This document shows positions 1-11,158 of a DNA stretch of 64,000 nt, piece after piece. The stretch comes from Martelella lutilitoris (GTDB lineage Bacteria > Pseudomonadota > Alphaproteobacteria > Rhizobiales > Rhizobiaceae): the NCBI RefSeq assembly GCF_016598595.1, contig NZ_CP066786.1, forward strand, positions 767,501 through 831,500, in the 5' to 3' direction. Position 1 is the stretch's first letter; every line of letters starts with the position of its first letter. The notes beneath the pieces were generated by a model that saw nothing but the letters and a program-made list of their open reading frames with translations, had not been told where the DNA came from and did no database searches. The position numbers and the translations under genes are program-made.

Positions 1-938
1 GCGTTACCGGCGATTCCTATCAGCCGCCGCAGATGGTCACTGTTTTTGGCAAGGACGGCGAATTCGTGTTTCCGCCGCGCGTCTACCCGCTCGGTGATAC
101 CGGCGAACTGGACCCGATCACGTTCCAGCCGCTTGTCGGCAAGGATTACGACAACCCGCAGATCATCGGTCTGTTCGTGAAGGGCGCGCCCTACAAGCTG
201 TTCGGCTTTATTCCGGCCAACCGCCATTTCATCGGCGCGACCGATGGCTCGGTGATCCATTTTCTCGGCACCGACAAGCTGGGTCGCGACGTGCTGTCGC
301 GTATTCTCTACGGCTCGCGGATTTCGCTTCTGATCGCGCTCACCGTGGTCACCGTCGTCACCATTGTCGGAACATCCGTCGGCATGACGTCCGGTTATTT
401 CGGCGGGCCGGTGGATTCGTGGATTCAGCGCTTCGTCGAGCTGGTGCTCGCCTTTCCGCAACTGCCCTTCTATCTGGCGCTGGCCTCGCTCATTCCCGTC
501 ACCGCCCCGACCAAGGTGTTTCTCGGCTTCGTCATCGCGGTGATGTCGGCGCTTGGCTGGGCGCAGATGTCGCGCGAGGTGCGCGGCAAGACGATGGGAC
601 TGGTGCGCATGGATTATGTGCGCGCGGCCATCGCCGTCGGCGCCACCGACAAACGCATCATCTTCCGCCACATCCTGCCCAACGTGATGAGCCATGTGAT
701 CGTCGCGGTCACGCTTGCCATCCCCACGGTCGTGCTGCTCGAGGCTTTCCTTGGCTTTCTCGGCTTTGCGGTCAAACCGCCGATGATTTCCTGGGGGCTG
801 ATGCTGCGCGACACCTCCAATTATGCGGTGATCGGCGCCTATCCCTGGCTTTTGTCGCCCGTTGCCTTCGTGCTTCTGACCGTCTTCGCCTTCAACGCGT
901 TCGGCGACGGGTTGCGCGACGCCATCGACCCCTATTGA
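1..938 (+). CDS. Peptide/oligosaccharide-type ABC transporter permease (DppC/OppC family), 5' truncated by window edge
   Basis: The reading frame is open from base 3, so the gene begins upstream of the window; the ATG at 33 is internal. It encodes an inner-membrane permease of the DppC/OppC type. After a long extracytoplasmic stretch (to about residue 80) comes the family signature HFLGTDKLGRDVLSR, then several hydrophobic helices and an EAA-type cytoplasmic loop (RAAIAVGATDKRIIFRHILP) that would contact the ATPase. It is followed 16 bases later by the fused ATPase and then a MelA-type galactosidase. That order resembles rhizobial alpha-galactoside (agp/melA) importers, so the substrate may be an oligosaccharide rather than a peptide. 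The partner permease and binding protein are presumably upstream, outside the window. Confidence 0.9.
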   Translation, partial: VTGDSYQPPQMVTVFGKDGEFVFPPRVYPLGDTGELDPITFQPLVGKDYDNPQIIGLFVKGAPYKLFGFIPANRHFIGATDGSVIHFLGTDKLGRDVLSRILYGSRISLLIALTVVTVVTIVGTSVGMTSGYFGGPVDSWIQRFVELVLAFPQLPFYLALASLIPVTAPTKVFLGFVIAVMSALGWAQMSREVRGKTMGLVRMDYVRAAIAVGATDKRIIFRHILPNVMSHVIVAVTLAIPTVVLLEAFLGFLGFAVKPPMISWGLMLRDTSNYAVIGAYPWLLSPVAFVLLTVFAFNAFGDGLRDAIDPY

Positions 939-954
939 GAAGGAGACGCTTTCA

Positions 955-2625
<1,671 letters not shown>

Positions 2626-2642
2626 ATTTGAGGAATTTTAAC

Positions 2643-4016
2643 ATGGCAAGACAACCCAAGATCACCTTCATCGGCGCCGGCTCCACGGTTTTCATGAAAA
2701 ACATCATCGGCGACGCGTTGCAGCGTCCCGCATTGAAAGATGCCTCCATCGCCCTGATGGACATCAATCCGGAGCGACTGGCGGAAAGCGAGATCGTTGC
2801 CGGCAAGCTCGCCCGCACGCTTGGCTCGAAATCCGAGATTACCACGCATACCAACCAGCGCGCGGCGTTGGAGGGTGCCGATTTCGTCGTCGTCGCCTTC
2901 CAGATCGGCGGTTATGAGCCGGCCACCGTCACCGATTTCGAGGTGCCAAAAAAATACGGACTGCGCCAGACGATCGCCGATACGCTCGGCGTCGGCGGCA
3001 TCATGCGGGGTTTGCGCACCGTGCCGCATCTCTGGTCGATCTGCGAGGACATGATGCAGGTCTGCCCGGAGGCCATTCTGCTGCAATATGTGAACCCGAT
3101 GGCGATCAACACCTGGGCGATTGCGGAAAAATATCCGAAGATCAGACAGGTCGGCCTCTGCCATTCGGTGCAGGGCACCGCCGGCGAACTCGCGCGCGAC
3201 CTCGATATCCCTTACGAGGAAATCCGCTATCGCTCGGCCGGCATCAACCATATGGCCTTCTTCCTGAAATTCGAACATCGCCAGAAAGACGGCAGCTACC
3301 GCGACCTCTACCCCGATCTGGTGCGCGGTTACCGTGAGGGCCGGTTCCCGAAACCGTCAAGCTGGAACCCGCGCTGCCCCAACAAGGTGCGCTATGAAAT
3401 GCTGACGCGGCTCGGCTATTTCGTCACCGAAAGCTCGGAACATTTTGCCGAATACACGCCCTATTTCATCAAGGAAGGCCGCGAGGACCTGATCGAGAAA
3501 TTCGGCATTCCGCTGGACGAATACCCCGTCCGCTGCGTCGAACAGATCGCAAGGTGGAAGGATCAGGCGGAGGAATACAGAAAGGCCGATGAAATCAAGG
3601 TCGAGCAGAGCAAGGAATATGCCTCCTCGATCATGAATTCGGTCTGGACTGGCGAGCCTTCCGTCATCTACGGCAATGTCCGCAACAATGGCTGCATCAC
3701 CTCGCTGCCGGAAAACTGCGCGGCGGAAGTGCCGTGCCTCGTCGATGCCTCCGGCATTCAGCCGACCTATATCGGCGACCTGCCGCCGCAGCTGACGGCG
3801 CTGATCCGCACCAATATCAACGTGCAGGAACTGACGGTGGCAGCGCTGGTCAACGAAAACCGCGAACATCTCTATCACGCCGCGATGATGGACCCGCATA
3901 CGGCCGCCGAACTCGACCTCGACCAGATCTGGTCGCTGGTCGACGACCTGCTGATTGCCCATCATGACTGGATCCCGGAATGGGCGCGGGTTGCGCGCCA
4001 GGCCCGTTCGGCCTGA
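2643..4016 (+). CDS. melA: Alpha-galactosidase, glycoside hydrolase family 4 (MelA-like)
   Basis: This is a 457-residue GH4 enzyme, which works by an NAD+- and Mn2+-dependent oxidation-elimination mechanism. Visible landmarks are the N-terminal Rossmann motif FIGAGST, the metal-binding Cys-His in GLCHSVQGT, the GINHMAF segment and the YVTESSEHFAEY-like block (GYFVTESSEHFAEY). The sequence is very close to E. coli MelA as I remember it along its whole length, including MDPHTAA near the C-terminus, so alpha-galactosidase is preferred over alpha-glucosidase. The ATG at 2643 has GAGG at a good distance; an in-frame TTG at 2628 is the alternative. It is last in the ABC importer operon and would hydrolyse imported alpha-galactosides in the cytoplasm. 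Confidence 0.93.
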   Translation: MARQPKITFIGAGSTVFMKNIIGDALQRPALKDASIALMDINPERLAESEIVAGKLARTLGSKSEITTHTNQRAALEGADFVVVAFQIGGYEPATVTDFEVPKKYGLRQTIADTLGVGGIMRGLRTVPHLWSICEDMMQVCPEAILLQYVNPMAINTWAIAEKYPKIRQVGLCHSVQGTAGELARDLDIPYEEIRYRSAGINHMAFFLKFEHRQKDGSYRDLYPDLVRGYREGRFPKPSSWNPRCPNKVRYEMLTRLGYFVTESSEHFAEYTPYFIKEGREDLIEKFGIPLDEYPVRCVEQIARWKDQAEEYRKADEIKVEQSKEYASSIMNSVWTGEPSVIYGNVRNNGCITSLPENCAAEVPCLVDASGIQPTYIGDLPPQLTALIRTNINVQELTVAALVNENREHLYHAAMMDPHTAAELDLDQIWSLVDDLLIAHHDWIPEWARVARQARSA

Positions 4017-4131
4017 GCCGGACAGGGAGTCAAGGCTTAAGGCTCGCACCCGGCAGGCATTGCAGGTCCTGCATTCGTATCCAAACCGGCGGCGGCGCCG
4101 TTTTCCGCGGCGTCGCCATCGTCTTTTTGCA

Positions 4132-4195
4132 CGATGCGTAGATTCAATAGGTTAGAGCGTCCTTTGTGCGTCCGAATGGACGCACGGCGCTCTAG
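4132..4195. repeat. Dispersed palindromic repeat, copy 1
   Basis: A 64-base element whose reverse complement recurs almost unchanged at 22198-22261. Its core is an inverted repeat, GTGCGTCC-GAAT-GGACGCAC, inside longer arms GAGCGTC and GGCGCTC. The outer TAG of the element is also the stop codon of ktrB on the minus strand. It lies between the convergent ends of melA and ktrB and may act as a transcript-end hairpin. Confidence 0.85.
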
Positions 4196-5526
4196 CCGAG
4201 ATAGACCGTGCCCGCCGGGTAGCCGATCCGGCTTGGCTTGCGGGTGGCGAGCAGGAAGCCCAGTGTCATGGGGCCGACGCGACCGATGAACATGACCGCC
4301 ATGATGACTGCCCTTCCGGCAGTGTCGAAATCGCCGGTGATGCCGCGCGACATGCCGACCGTGCCGAATGCCGAAACCGTTTCGAAGGCTATGGCGAGAA
4401 AGTCGCCTTCGTGAAACAGAAGCAGCACGAAGGTCGCGCAAAGGATGAGCAGGACGCTGATCGTCGTCAGGGCGAGGACCTTCATCACCTGTTCCAGCCC
4501 GAGTTCGCGGTTGAAGACATGGATATTGGCCCGGCTCCGGAAGAACGCGACTGTGGCCAGCAACAGGACGATGAAGGTTGTGACCTTGATGCCGCCGCCG
4601 GTCGATGTGCTGCCCGCACCGACGAACATCAGGGTCATGAACATGAGCGCGGTGCCGTCGGAAAGATTGCCGATCTCGACGGTGTTGAACCCGGCCGTGC
4701 GCGTCGTGGCGGCCTGAAACCAACTGGCCCACAGGCGATCGGACAAGGGAAGCGCTCCAAGCGTCCCCGGGTTGGTCCACTCCATCGTCGCGAATGAGAC
4801 CGTCGACCACACGAGCAGCGCCGCCGTGCCGGCCAGCATCAGCTTGGTGTGCAGCGAGAAGCGACGCCAGTTGCGCGTGCGCCAGATGTCGGAAGCGACC
4901 GTGAAGCCGAGCCCGCCCATGATGAAAAGGGCAGGGATCGTCAGGTTGATGACAGGGTTTCCGACCCAGCGGCTCAGGCTGTCGGGGAACAGGGCAAAGC
5001 CGGCATTGTTGAAGGCTGAAACCGCGTGAAAGACGGCTTGCCAGAGGCCCTCGCGCCAGCCCGCCTCCGGCACGAACACCGTGGCCAGAAGTCCTGCGCC
5101 GATCAGTTCGCACAAGAGGACGACCTTGAGGATGATGCGCGTCAGCGCCAGAAGATCGGTCGCGGAGGTCTGGTTGAGGTCCTCCCTGAGGTAAAGACGA
5201 TGGGTAAAGCCGACCGGCAGGCCGAGCATCGACAGGATCAGGACAGCGAAGGTCATCAGGCCAAGCCCGCCGATCTGGATCAGCAGCATGACCACCGCCT
5301 GGCCAAAAAGTGTGTATTGGCTGCCCGTGTCGACGACGACGAGCCCCGTCACCGTCACCGCCGATGTTGCCGTGAAGGCGGCATCCCACCAGGTGATCGG
5401 GCTGGCCGTCGCAAGCGGAAGCTTCAGCGCGAACGTGCCGAAAACGATGAAGCCGGCATAGATGAGGATCAGGAGGAGCGGCGGAGCCAGATGTGGCTTT
5501 TGGCGTTTCGCGTAGATGCGAGCCAT
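4192..5526 (-). CDS. ktrB: KtrB/TrkH-family potassium uptake membrane subunit
   Basis: A 444-residue integral membrane protein that forms the K+ (Na+-coupled) translocation pore. It shows the four pore-loop repeats of the TrkH/KtrB superfamily with conserved glycines: TSAVTVTGLVV, SAFNNAGFAL, TTRTAGFNTV and TVSAFGTVGMS. Its length fits KtrB rather than the longer TrkH. The start at 5526 is 3 bases after the stop of ktrA, so the two form a pore plus gating-ring operon. The stop codon lies inside a dispersed repeat. Confidence 0.93.
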   Translation of the reverse strand: MARIYAKRQKPHLAPPLLLILIYAGFIVFGTFALKLPLATASPITWWDAAFTATSAVTVTGLVVVDTGSQYTLFGQAVVMLLIQIGGLGLMTFAVLILSMLGLPVGFTHRLYLREDLNQTSATDLLALTRIILKVVLLCELIGAGLLATVFVPEAGWREGLWQAVFHAVSAFNNAGFALFPDSLSRWVGNPVINLTIPALFIMGGLGFTVASDIWRTRNWRRFSLHTKLMLAGTAALLVWSTVSFATMEWTNPGTLGALPLSDRLWASWFQAATTRTAGFNTVEIGNLSDGTALMFMTLMFVGAGSTSTGGGIKVTTFIVLLLATVAFFRSRANIHVFNRELGLEQVMKVLALTTISVLLILCATFVLLLFHEGDFLAIAFETVSAFGTVGMSRGITGDFDTAGRAVIMAVMFIGRVGPMTLGFLLATRKPSRIGYPAGTVYLG

Positions 5527-5529
5527 GCG

Positions 5530-6198
5530 TCAGTTCCCGTCACGCAGATCGTCTCCGAAGTGGCGCAGGTCCGCGCGCTTGCCGAGGAGCAGCAGCTTGT
5601 CGTCCTCCCTGAGCCTGAGGTCGCCGTCATCGCAGGACAGATAGTGATTGTCCCGCATCGCGCCCAGGGCCCTGACATTGTACTTTTCGAAGATGGCGGC
5701 CTTTCCGACCATCTTGCCATCGAGCTCGGCGGGAACCTTGAAATCGACCACATGATAGCCGTTGCCGAGGCTGACATAGTCGCGCACCAGCGGATTGTGC
5801 AGCATCTGGGCGATGTGCTGTCCGATTTCCTGCTCGGGCAGGATCACGCGATCGGCGCCGAGCTTGGTCAGGATGCGGTGGTGCGTCCGGTTGAGGGCCT
5901 TGACCCAGATCGTCTCGACGCCGAGCATCTTGACGTTCATGGTGCACAGCACATTCGCCTCCAGATCTTCCCCGATCGCGACAACGGCGACGTCATAGCC
6001 GCCGACGCCTGCTTCCTTGAGCGCGACCTCGTCCTTTCCGTCTGCAATGACTACTTCGGTCAGTGTTTCGGCCAGTCGCGAGACATATTGCCCGTCGATA
6101 TCGATGCCGAGCACCGGATTGCCGAACCGGGCGAGTTCGCTGGCAACCGTGCTGCCAAATGTTCCAAGACCGATGACGGCGAAGCTGCGGGTTTTCAT
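5530..6198 (-). CDS. ktrA: KtrA/TrkA-family potassium uptake regulatory (RCK) subunit
   Basis: A 222-residue cytoplasmic gating subunit. The N-terminal RCK_N Rossmann fold has the nucleotide-binding glycine motif GLGTFGSTVA and the acidic residue of IDIDGQ; a TrkA_C domain follows in the second half. The start at 6198 (MKTRSF) is chosen because the Rossmann strand begins immediately after it and a GAAGGG site lies upstream; the frame is open to 6243. It is expected to form a nucleotide-responsive ring on KtrB. Confidence 0.93.
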   Translation of the reverse strand: MKTRSFAVIGLGTFGSTVASELARFGNPVLGIDIDGQYVSRLAETLTEVVIADGKDEVALKEAGVGGYDVAVVAIGEDLEANVLCTMNVKMLGVETIWVKALNRTHHRILTKLGADRVILPEQEIGQHIAQMLHNPLVRDYVSLGNGYHVVDFKVPAELDGKMVGKAAIFEKYNVRALGAMRDNHYLSCDDGDLRLREDDKLLLLGKRADLRHFGDDLRDGN

Positions 6199-6334
6199 GG
6201 TTCCGGCCCTTCGGCTGTTGCAGGTGACGGCAGAAAGCGTCATCTACACGAAGAACGCAAGTTTTGCATCCCGTTGCTTCTGTTCTGTCACATGCGCGCC
6301 GGAGCCGGCTGTCAAGACCGGCTCCGGCGTACTC

Positions 6335-7546
6335 TCAGGCGGAAACCGCGCCTTCGAGACCGGTGGAGCCGTAGAGCCAGGAAACGATATCATACCAGTC
6401 ATCCGGCGACTTGGAGCGCATGACCGCGTTGCGGAGTGCCGCATGCGCGCCGCCGGGGTGATAGACGTGCTGGCCGATTTCGCGCGACTGCAACTGAACG
6501 CGGGCGGTGCGCAAAGCGCGCAGTTCCTGGTAGCGGGCCAGGGCCGCATCAAGCGGACCCTCTTCCTCGCCGAGCACATGGGAAATCGCCACGGCATCTT
6601 CCATGGCCATGCACGCGCCCTGGGCAAAATATTGCATCATCGGATGGGCTGCATCGCCCAGCAGGACGACGCGGCCATCGATCCAGTTCTCCACCGGGTC
6701 GCGGTCGCACAGCACCCAGCGCTTCCAGTCCTGACCGCGTTCGATGATCTGGCGGGCGACCGGCGCCACATGTTCGAAGCCCTTGCGGACCTCTTCATGG
6801 GAAACCGGCACGCCGGCTTCCGGCGAAGGCGCGTGATTGTGATAGGTCACGACGAGATTGAAGAGCTTCCAGCCTCTGAGCGGATAATGGACAATGTGAC
6901 ATTTCGGCCCGGCCCAGAGCGTGGCCGCGTTCCAGCGCAGGTCTTCCGGCATGTCTTCCGTCGGGATGACAGAACGATAGGTGGTGTGGCCGGAAACGCG
7001 CGGCGCGCCGTCGCCGACGACCTTCTGGCGGACATTGGACCACAGCCCGTCTGCGCCGATCAGAAGAGACCCTTTCAGCCGTTCGCCGTTCTTCAGGATC
7101 GCAGTCACGCCGCTTCCGTCCTGATCGTAGTCGACCACTTCGGCATTGGTGCGCAGGCTCACAAGCGGATGCTCCTCGCAGGCCTTCAGGAACACGCTGT
7201 GAAGGTCGCCGCGATGGATCACGGCATAGGGGTTCTTGAAGCGGGCGCGGAAGGCATCGTCCAGCGGAATGCGGGTGATCTCCTCACCGTCAATGGCGTC
7301 CATCAGGCGCAGATTGTCGATATAGACGGCAATCGCCCGGGCGGCGTCTCCGACGCCCAGATAGTCGAAGGCATGAAACGCGTTCGGGCCGAGCTGAATG
7401 CCAGCGCCGATCTCTCCGAGCTTCGGCGCGCGCTCCAGCACCAGCGATTTCAGCCCGTTGTTGGCCAGACCGATGGCGGCGGCAAGACCGCCGATGCCGC
7501 CGCCTGCAATCAGGATGGGGCCGGCTTCATTTGCGACATTTGACAT
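6335..7546 (-). CDS. 3-hydroxybenzoate 6-hydroxylase (FAD-dependent aromatic monooxygenase)
   Basis: This 403-residue class A flavoprotein monooxygenase would use NAD(P)H and O2 to convert 3-hydroxybenzoate into gentisate. It has the FAD GxGxxG motif (AGGGIGGLAAA, about residues 14-24), the DG motif GADGLWS (about 165) and the GD motif LLGDAAHPMMQYFAQGA (about 290). Salicylate hydroxylases look similar, but its place at the end of a gentisate-cleavage operon favours 3-hydroxybenzoate as substrate and gentisate as product. GAGGAG precedes the ATG. It is 160 bases downstream of dctM; that gap contains GC-rich inverted repeats that could modulate expression. Confidence 0.88.
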   Translation of the reverse strand: MSNVANEAGPILIAGGGIGGLAAAIGLANNGLKSLVLERAPKLGEIGAGIQLGPNAFHAFDYLGVGDAARAIAVYIDNLRLMDAIDGEEITRIPLDDAFRARFKNPYAVIHRGDLHSVFLKACEEHPLVSLRTNAEVVDYDQDGSGVTAILKNGERLKGSLLIGADGLWSNVRQKVVGDGAPRVSGHTTYRSVIPTEDMPEDLRWNAATLWAGPKCHIVHYPLRGWKLFNLVVTYHNHAPSPEAGVPVSHEEVRKGFEHVAPVARQIIERGQDWKRWVLCDRDPVENWIDGRVVLLGDAAHPMMQYFAQGACMAMEDAVAISHVLGEEEGPLDAALARYQELRALRTARVQLQSREIGQHVYHPGGAHAALRNAVMRSKSPDDWYDIVSWLYGSTGLEGAVSA

Positions 7547-7706
7547 GACAAATCTCCTCTGTTTGCCCGCAAGTCAGACCTGGGGCATTGAACTCGGTTT
7601 CAGTTATCGGCTGCCGGCACCGGCGCCCCTTGCGGGGTCGTTTCCGCGAACCGGCGTTCTTCACGCGTTCGGCGCGCCCTCATCGGGGCGCCGGTGAACC
7701 CGTCCG

Positions 7707-8969
7707 TCAGAACGGGTGCACCATCCAGGGTATGAAGACCACTGCGAGGATGACGGCGAGCGTCGCCGCCACATAGGGCAGCACCAGTTTCGACAGTCGC
7801 ATGACCGAGACCTTCGACAGTGCCGCCGCGATATAGAGCCCGGTGCCGACCGGAGGCGTCAGAAGGCCGAGGACCAGCGTCATGGCAAGGATCAGCCCGA
7901 ACTGGATCGGATCGATGCCGTACTGGCTGATGGCCACCGGCAGAAGGATCGGCGTCAGGATGATCAGTGCCGCGATGCCGTCGAGGAACATCCCGACCAT
8001 GAACAGGAAGACCACGATCAACAGGAGGAAGATCGTCGGATCGTCCGTCAGCGAGACGATGAAGGCGGCGACATGTTGTGGCACCTGATTGAAGGTAAGT
8101 ACCCAGCCGAAGATTTTCGCGGCAATGATCAGGAACAGCACGATCGCCGAGTTGGCGACGGTCCGGTCGATGATCGGGACAATGCGCCTAAATGTCTGGC
8201 CCTTGAATTCGAGAACGGCGAAGGCGAGCGCGATGACGATCGCGGCGGCTGCCGATTCCGTCGGGGTGAAAACGCCGAAGGAAATGCCGCCGACGATGAC
8301 AAGCGGGATCAGCATCGCGGCGAGACCGGGGATCGTTGCGGCGATCTTCTGCGAGAAGTTCAGACGCTCGGTGCCGCCCTGCTGCTTGTGGTTGCACGTG
8401 GCCTGCCAGAAGGCCAGCACCAGAATCAGCACAAAGAGCGCAATACCCGGAACGATGCCGGCCATGAACATCTCGGCGATCGAAACCTGGGCGATCACGC
8501 CGTAGATGATCAGCAGCATGGACGGCGGGATGATCGGCCCGAGAAGACCGGCCGAGGCCGTCAGGCTGGCGGCATAGCCGCGATCATAGCCGTCGCGCTC
8601 CATCTCCGGAACGACGACCCGGCTCATCACCGCCATCTGGGCGGTTGCCGAGCCCATGATCGCGGCAAGCGCCAGGTTGGAGATCAGGTTGACGATGACG
8701 AGATTGTGCGGCAGGCGCGCTATCCACACCCGAACGGATGTGATGATGCGCCGCGTCAGGCCGCTTTCATTCATGATCTCGCCCAGCAGGATGAACAGAG
8801 GAATGGCCAGTAGGTCGAAATTTTCCACGGACCCGAAGGAGATCTGCGGAATAGCGGCGATCAGCTGTTCGCGACCCGACAGGAACACGAAGACGAGGGT
8901 GGCGCCGATCAGCACGAAGGCGACGGGCATTCCGGTCAGAAGCAGAACGAGAAACGAAAGTCCGGTCAT
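7707..8969 (-). CDS. dctM: TRAP transporter large permease (DctM family)
   Basis: A 420-residue membrane protein of about twelve helices, the secondary-transport subunit of a tripartite ATP-independent periplasmic transporter. Typical DctM segments are visible: IPLFILLGEIMNESG, GLLGPIIPPSM and LGLLTPPVGTGLY. The start at 8969 overlaps the dctQ stop by four bases (ATGA). Position inside the gentisate operon suggests it imports an aromatic acid such as 3-hydroxybenzoate or gentisate. Confidence 0.93.
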   Translation of the reverse strand: MTGLSFLVLLLTGMPVAFVLIGATLVFVFLSGREQLIAAIPQISFGSVENFDLLAIPLFILLGEIMNESGLTRRIITSVRVWIARLPHNLVIVNLISNLALAAIMGSATAQMAVMSRVVVPEMERDGYDRGYAASLTASAGLLGPIIPPSMLLIIYGVIAQVSIAEMFMAGIVPGIALFVLILVLAFWQATCNHKQQGGTERLNFSQKIAATIPGLAAMLIPLVIVGGISFGVFTPTESAAAAIVIALAFAVLEFKGQTFRRIVPIIDRTVANSAIVLFLIIAAKIFGWVLTFNQVPQHVAAFIVSLTDDPTIFLLLIVVFLFMVGMFLDGIAALIILTPILLPVAISQYGIDPIQFGLILAMTLVLGLLTPPVGTGLYIAAALSKVSVMRLSKLVLPYVAATLAVILAVVFIPWMVHPF

Positions 8970-9460
8970 GCTCTTTTCCCCCTGATTTCGCCCGCGGCGC
9001 GCGCCACATGGGCCAGCGAATGGACGAGCGCTGAGGCGCAGAAGATCGGGAAGATGGTGAAGAACGGGGCCTTCGCCCATCCGGTGGTGATCACCTGTTC
9101 GAATTCGACCACGGGCGAACGGACCCAGGCGATGCCGGCCTTCAGCAGGATGGCGAGCATGATCGTGATCAGCAGCCAGACCAGAAGGTCGATGATCCTG
9201 CGCCAGGGCTCCGAGAAGTTATCGACCAGCAAGGTGACGCCGATCTGGGCGCGGGTGTGAATGGAAATCGATGTCGCGATGAAGGCGAGCCAGACCAGCA
9301 TGATGGCTGCCAGTTCCTCGGCGAAGATGATCGGCCGGCCGGCAAGGTATCGCATGCCGACATTGGCGACGATCAGCCCGACAAACCCGACCACGAGAAA
9401 CCTGCTGGCCCAGCGTTCAAGCTGGACCAGCCCGGCAGATATCTTGCCCAAAGGGTTCAC
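8966..9460 (-). CDS. dctQ: TRAP transporter small permease (DctQ family)
   Basis: A 164-residue, four-helix small membrane subunit typical of DctQ, with the characteristic GMRYLAGRPIIFAEELA segment and a conserved Trp-rich region. It overlaps dctP and dctM by four bases at each end, so the three genes are translationally coupled. It pairs with DctM in the inner membrane. Confidence 0.92.
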   Translation of the reverse strand: MNPLGKISAGLVQLERWASRFLVVGFVGLIVANVGMRYLAGRPIIFAEELAAIMLVWLAFIATSISIHTRAQIGVTLLVDNFSEPWRRIIDLLVWLLITIMLAILLKAGIAWVRSPVVEFEQVITTGWAKAPFFTIFPIFCASALVHSLAHVARAAGEIRGKRA

Positions 9461-10443
9461 TGCGCCTGCTCCGCGACCTGGGCCTGGAATTCACCGATCA
9501 ACGGATAGGCGGCAAAGCTTGCATCCACGGCTTCGTTGGCGGTGGCAAAGGCTTCCTTTCCGTTCGTCAGCCTTGTGACGTCCATCTCACCTTCCAGCGT
9601 TGCCAGGTTGGTGGCCTCAGCTTCGATCTGCTGCTGCGAACCCCAGGCGAGGGCCTCGTCCACGACCGCCTGAAAGGCGTCCTGCTCCTCGTCCGTCAGG
9701 GTGGCCCAGGTCATGTCCGAGACCACCATCACGGCCGGAAAGGGCATGTGGCTGGTGAGCGTCAGGTTGTTGGCAACCTCCTGGAACTTCAATCCGACCA
9801 GCGCGTCGAGATCGATGTCGACGCCATCGAGAAGGCCGGTCTGAAGCGCCTGGTAGACCTCGGTGAGGTTGACCGGCGTGGGAACGGCGCCCACGGCCTG
9901 CCACCAGACCTTCATGGCGGGAAAGGGGACGATCCGGATCTTCTTGTTCTGAAGTGCTGCGACATCCGTGGCCGGCTCATCGCGCATCAGGATGTGGCGC
10001 ATGCCGGCAAAGGTGTAGCCCATGCCGTGAAGGCCGGCGCGGTTGAGCTCATCGAGCATCTGTTCTGCCGCGGGCGTATCGGCAGCATCGATCGCGGCGG
10101 AGACGTCGGGGAAAAGATAGGGCGTGAACCAGCCCTGGAGCGAAGGCGCGCGCAGCGACGTGATGGCTGCCGTCATCAGCCCGGCGTCAAGCAGCCCGGC
10201 CGACATCTGCTGGAACATTTCCTGTTCCGTGCCCAGCTGGCCGGCGGGAAAGATTGCCAGCGTCAGCTCGCCCTCGGTGGCCTCGGGCAGCCTTTCGGCC
10301 ATACGTTCGGCAACCTTGGTCCAGACATGGCTCGGCGGGGTGATGAGGCCCATGCGCAGTTCGCGCGCATCGGCGGCGAAGGGCAGGGCGATGATGGTTG
10401 CGGAAGCAAGCAGGGCCTTCAGCCCGAATTTTTGAAACGACAT
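9457..10443 (-). CDS. dctP: TRAP transporter periplasmic solute-binding protein (DctP family)
   Basis: A 328-residue secreted binding protein. A signal peptide is clear (residues 1-26, cleavage near ADA-RE). The mature part has the DctP-type helix with GQLGTEQEMFQQMSAG and a carboxylate-binding Arg in the KIRIVPFP segment. It should deliver an organic acid to DctQM. It starts 67 bases after the isomerase gene and shares its direction, so it belongs to the same operon. Substrate is inferred from context only. Confidence 0.92.
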   Translation of the reverse strand: MSFQKFGLKALLASATIIALPFAADARELRMGLITPPSHVWTKVAERMAERLPEATEGELTLAIFPAGQLGTEQEMFQQMSAGLLDAGLMTAAITSLRAPSLQGWFTPYLFPDVSAAIDAADTPAAEQMLDELNRAGLHGMGYTFAGMRHILMRDEPATDVAALQNKKIRIVPFPAMKVWWQAVGAVPTPVNLTEVYQALQTGLLDGVDIDLDALVGLKFQEVANNLTLTSHMPFPAVMVVSDMTWATLTDEEQDAFQAVVDEALAWGSQQQIEAEATNLATLEGEMDVTRLTNGKEAFATANEAVDASFAAYPLIGEFQAQVAEQAQ

Positions 10444-10510
10444 GTTTTCTCCTCCAGTTGAAATTGGCTGTCACAGGCGGCCCTCCTCGGTGCGGCCTGA
10501 TCGATTTTGA

Positions 10511-11158
10511 TCACTCCGCGTCCGGTTGATTGCGCGGATGGGCGTTGGCAAAGGCGGGAAGCGCGTTGGCTGCCTCGGCGATCGCGACAAGGCGCGGCAT
10601 GGCGGAAAGGTCGACGCCGAAGCGTTCTGCGGAAAAGACCTGCGGGATGAGGCAGATATCGGCCAGCCCCGGCGTTTCTCCAAAGCAGAATGTGGAGGCC
10701 GGCTCCTTTTCCAGGAGCGCCTCGCAGGCGGCGAGACCATCGCCGATCCAGCGGCCGCACCAGCGGTCGAGCGCTGCCTGGTCGGCGCCGAATTCGGCTT
10801 TCAGATAGTCGAGGACGCGCAGGTTCTGCAGCGGATGGGTGTCGCACGCGATCGCCTGGGCAAAGGCGCGGACCTTCGCCCTTGTGTCCTTGTCCTCGGG
10901 CAGAAAGCGCGCCTTCTCGGGAAAGGACTCGTCCAGCCACTCGATGATCGCGAGCGACTGGGTCAGGGTTAAGTCGCCATCCTCGAGCGCCGGGACCAGC
11001 GCCTGCGGGTTCTTCGCGCGATAGTCAGGCCTCTTCTGCTGCCCGCCATCTTTTCGCAGATGCACCGAAACGAAATCGTAGTCGACGTCCTTCAGGTTGA
11101 AGGCGATGCGGCAGCGATAGGCCGAGGACGAGCGGAAATAGCCGTAGAAGCGGATCAT
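10511..11158 (-). CDS. maiA: Maleylpyruvate isomerase, zeta-class glutathione S-transferase type
   Basis: A 215-residue glutathione-dependent cis-trans isomerase. The zeta-class signature SSSAYRCRIAFNLK at about residues 10-23 supplies the active-site Ser-Ser, followed by a thioredoxin-like N-domain (QALVPALEDG, TQSLAIIEWLDE) and a helical C-domain (GLADICLIPQVF). In this operon it would convert maleylpyruvate from gentisate cleavage into fumarylpyruvate. Maleylacetoacetate isomerases are the close alternative. Its ATG overlaps the stop of the hydrolase gene (ATGA). Confidence 0.9.
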   Translation of the reverse strand: MIRFYGYFRSSSAYRCRIAFNLKDVDYDFVSVHLRKDGGQQKRPDYRAKNPQALVPALEDGDLTLTQSLAIIEWLDESFPEKARFLPEDKDTRAKVRAFAQAIACDTHPLQNLRVLDYLKAEFGADQAALDRWCGRWIGDGLAACEALLEKEPASTFCFGETPGLADICLIPQVFSAERFGVDLSAMPRLVAIAEAANALPAFANAHPRNQPDAE

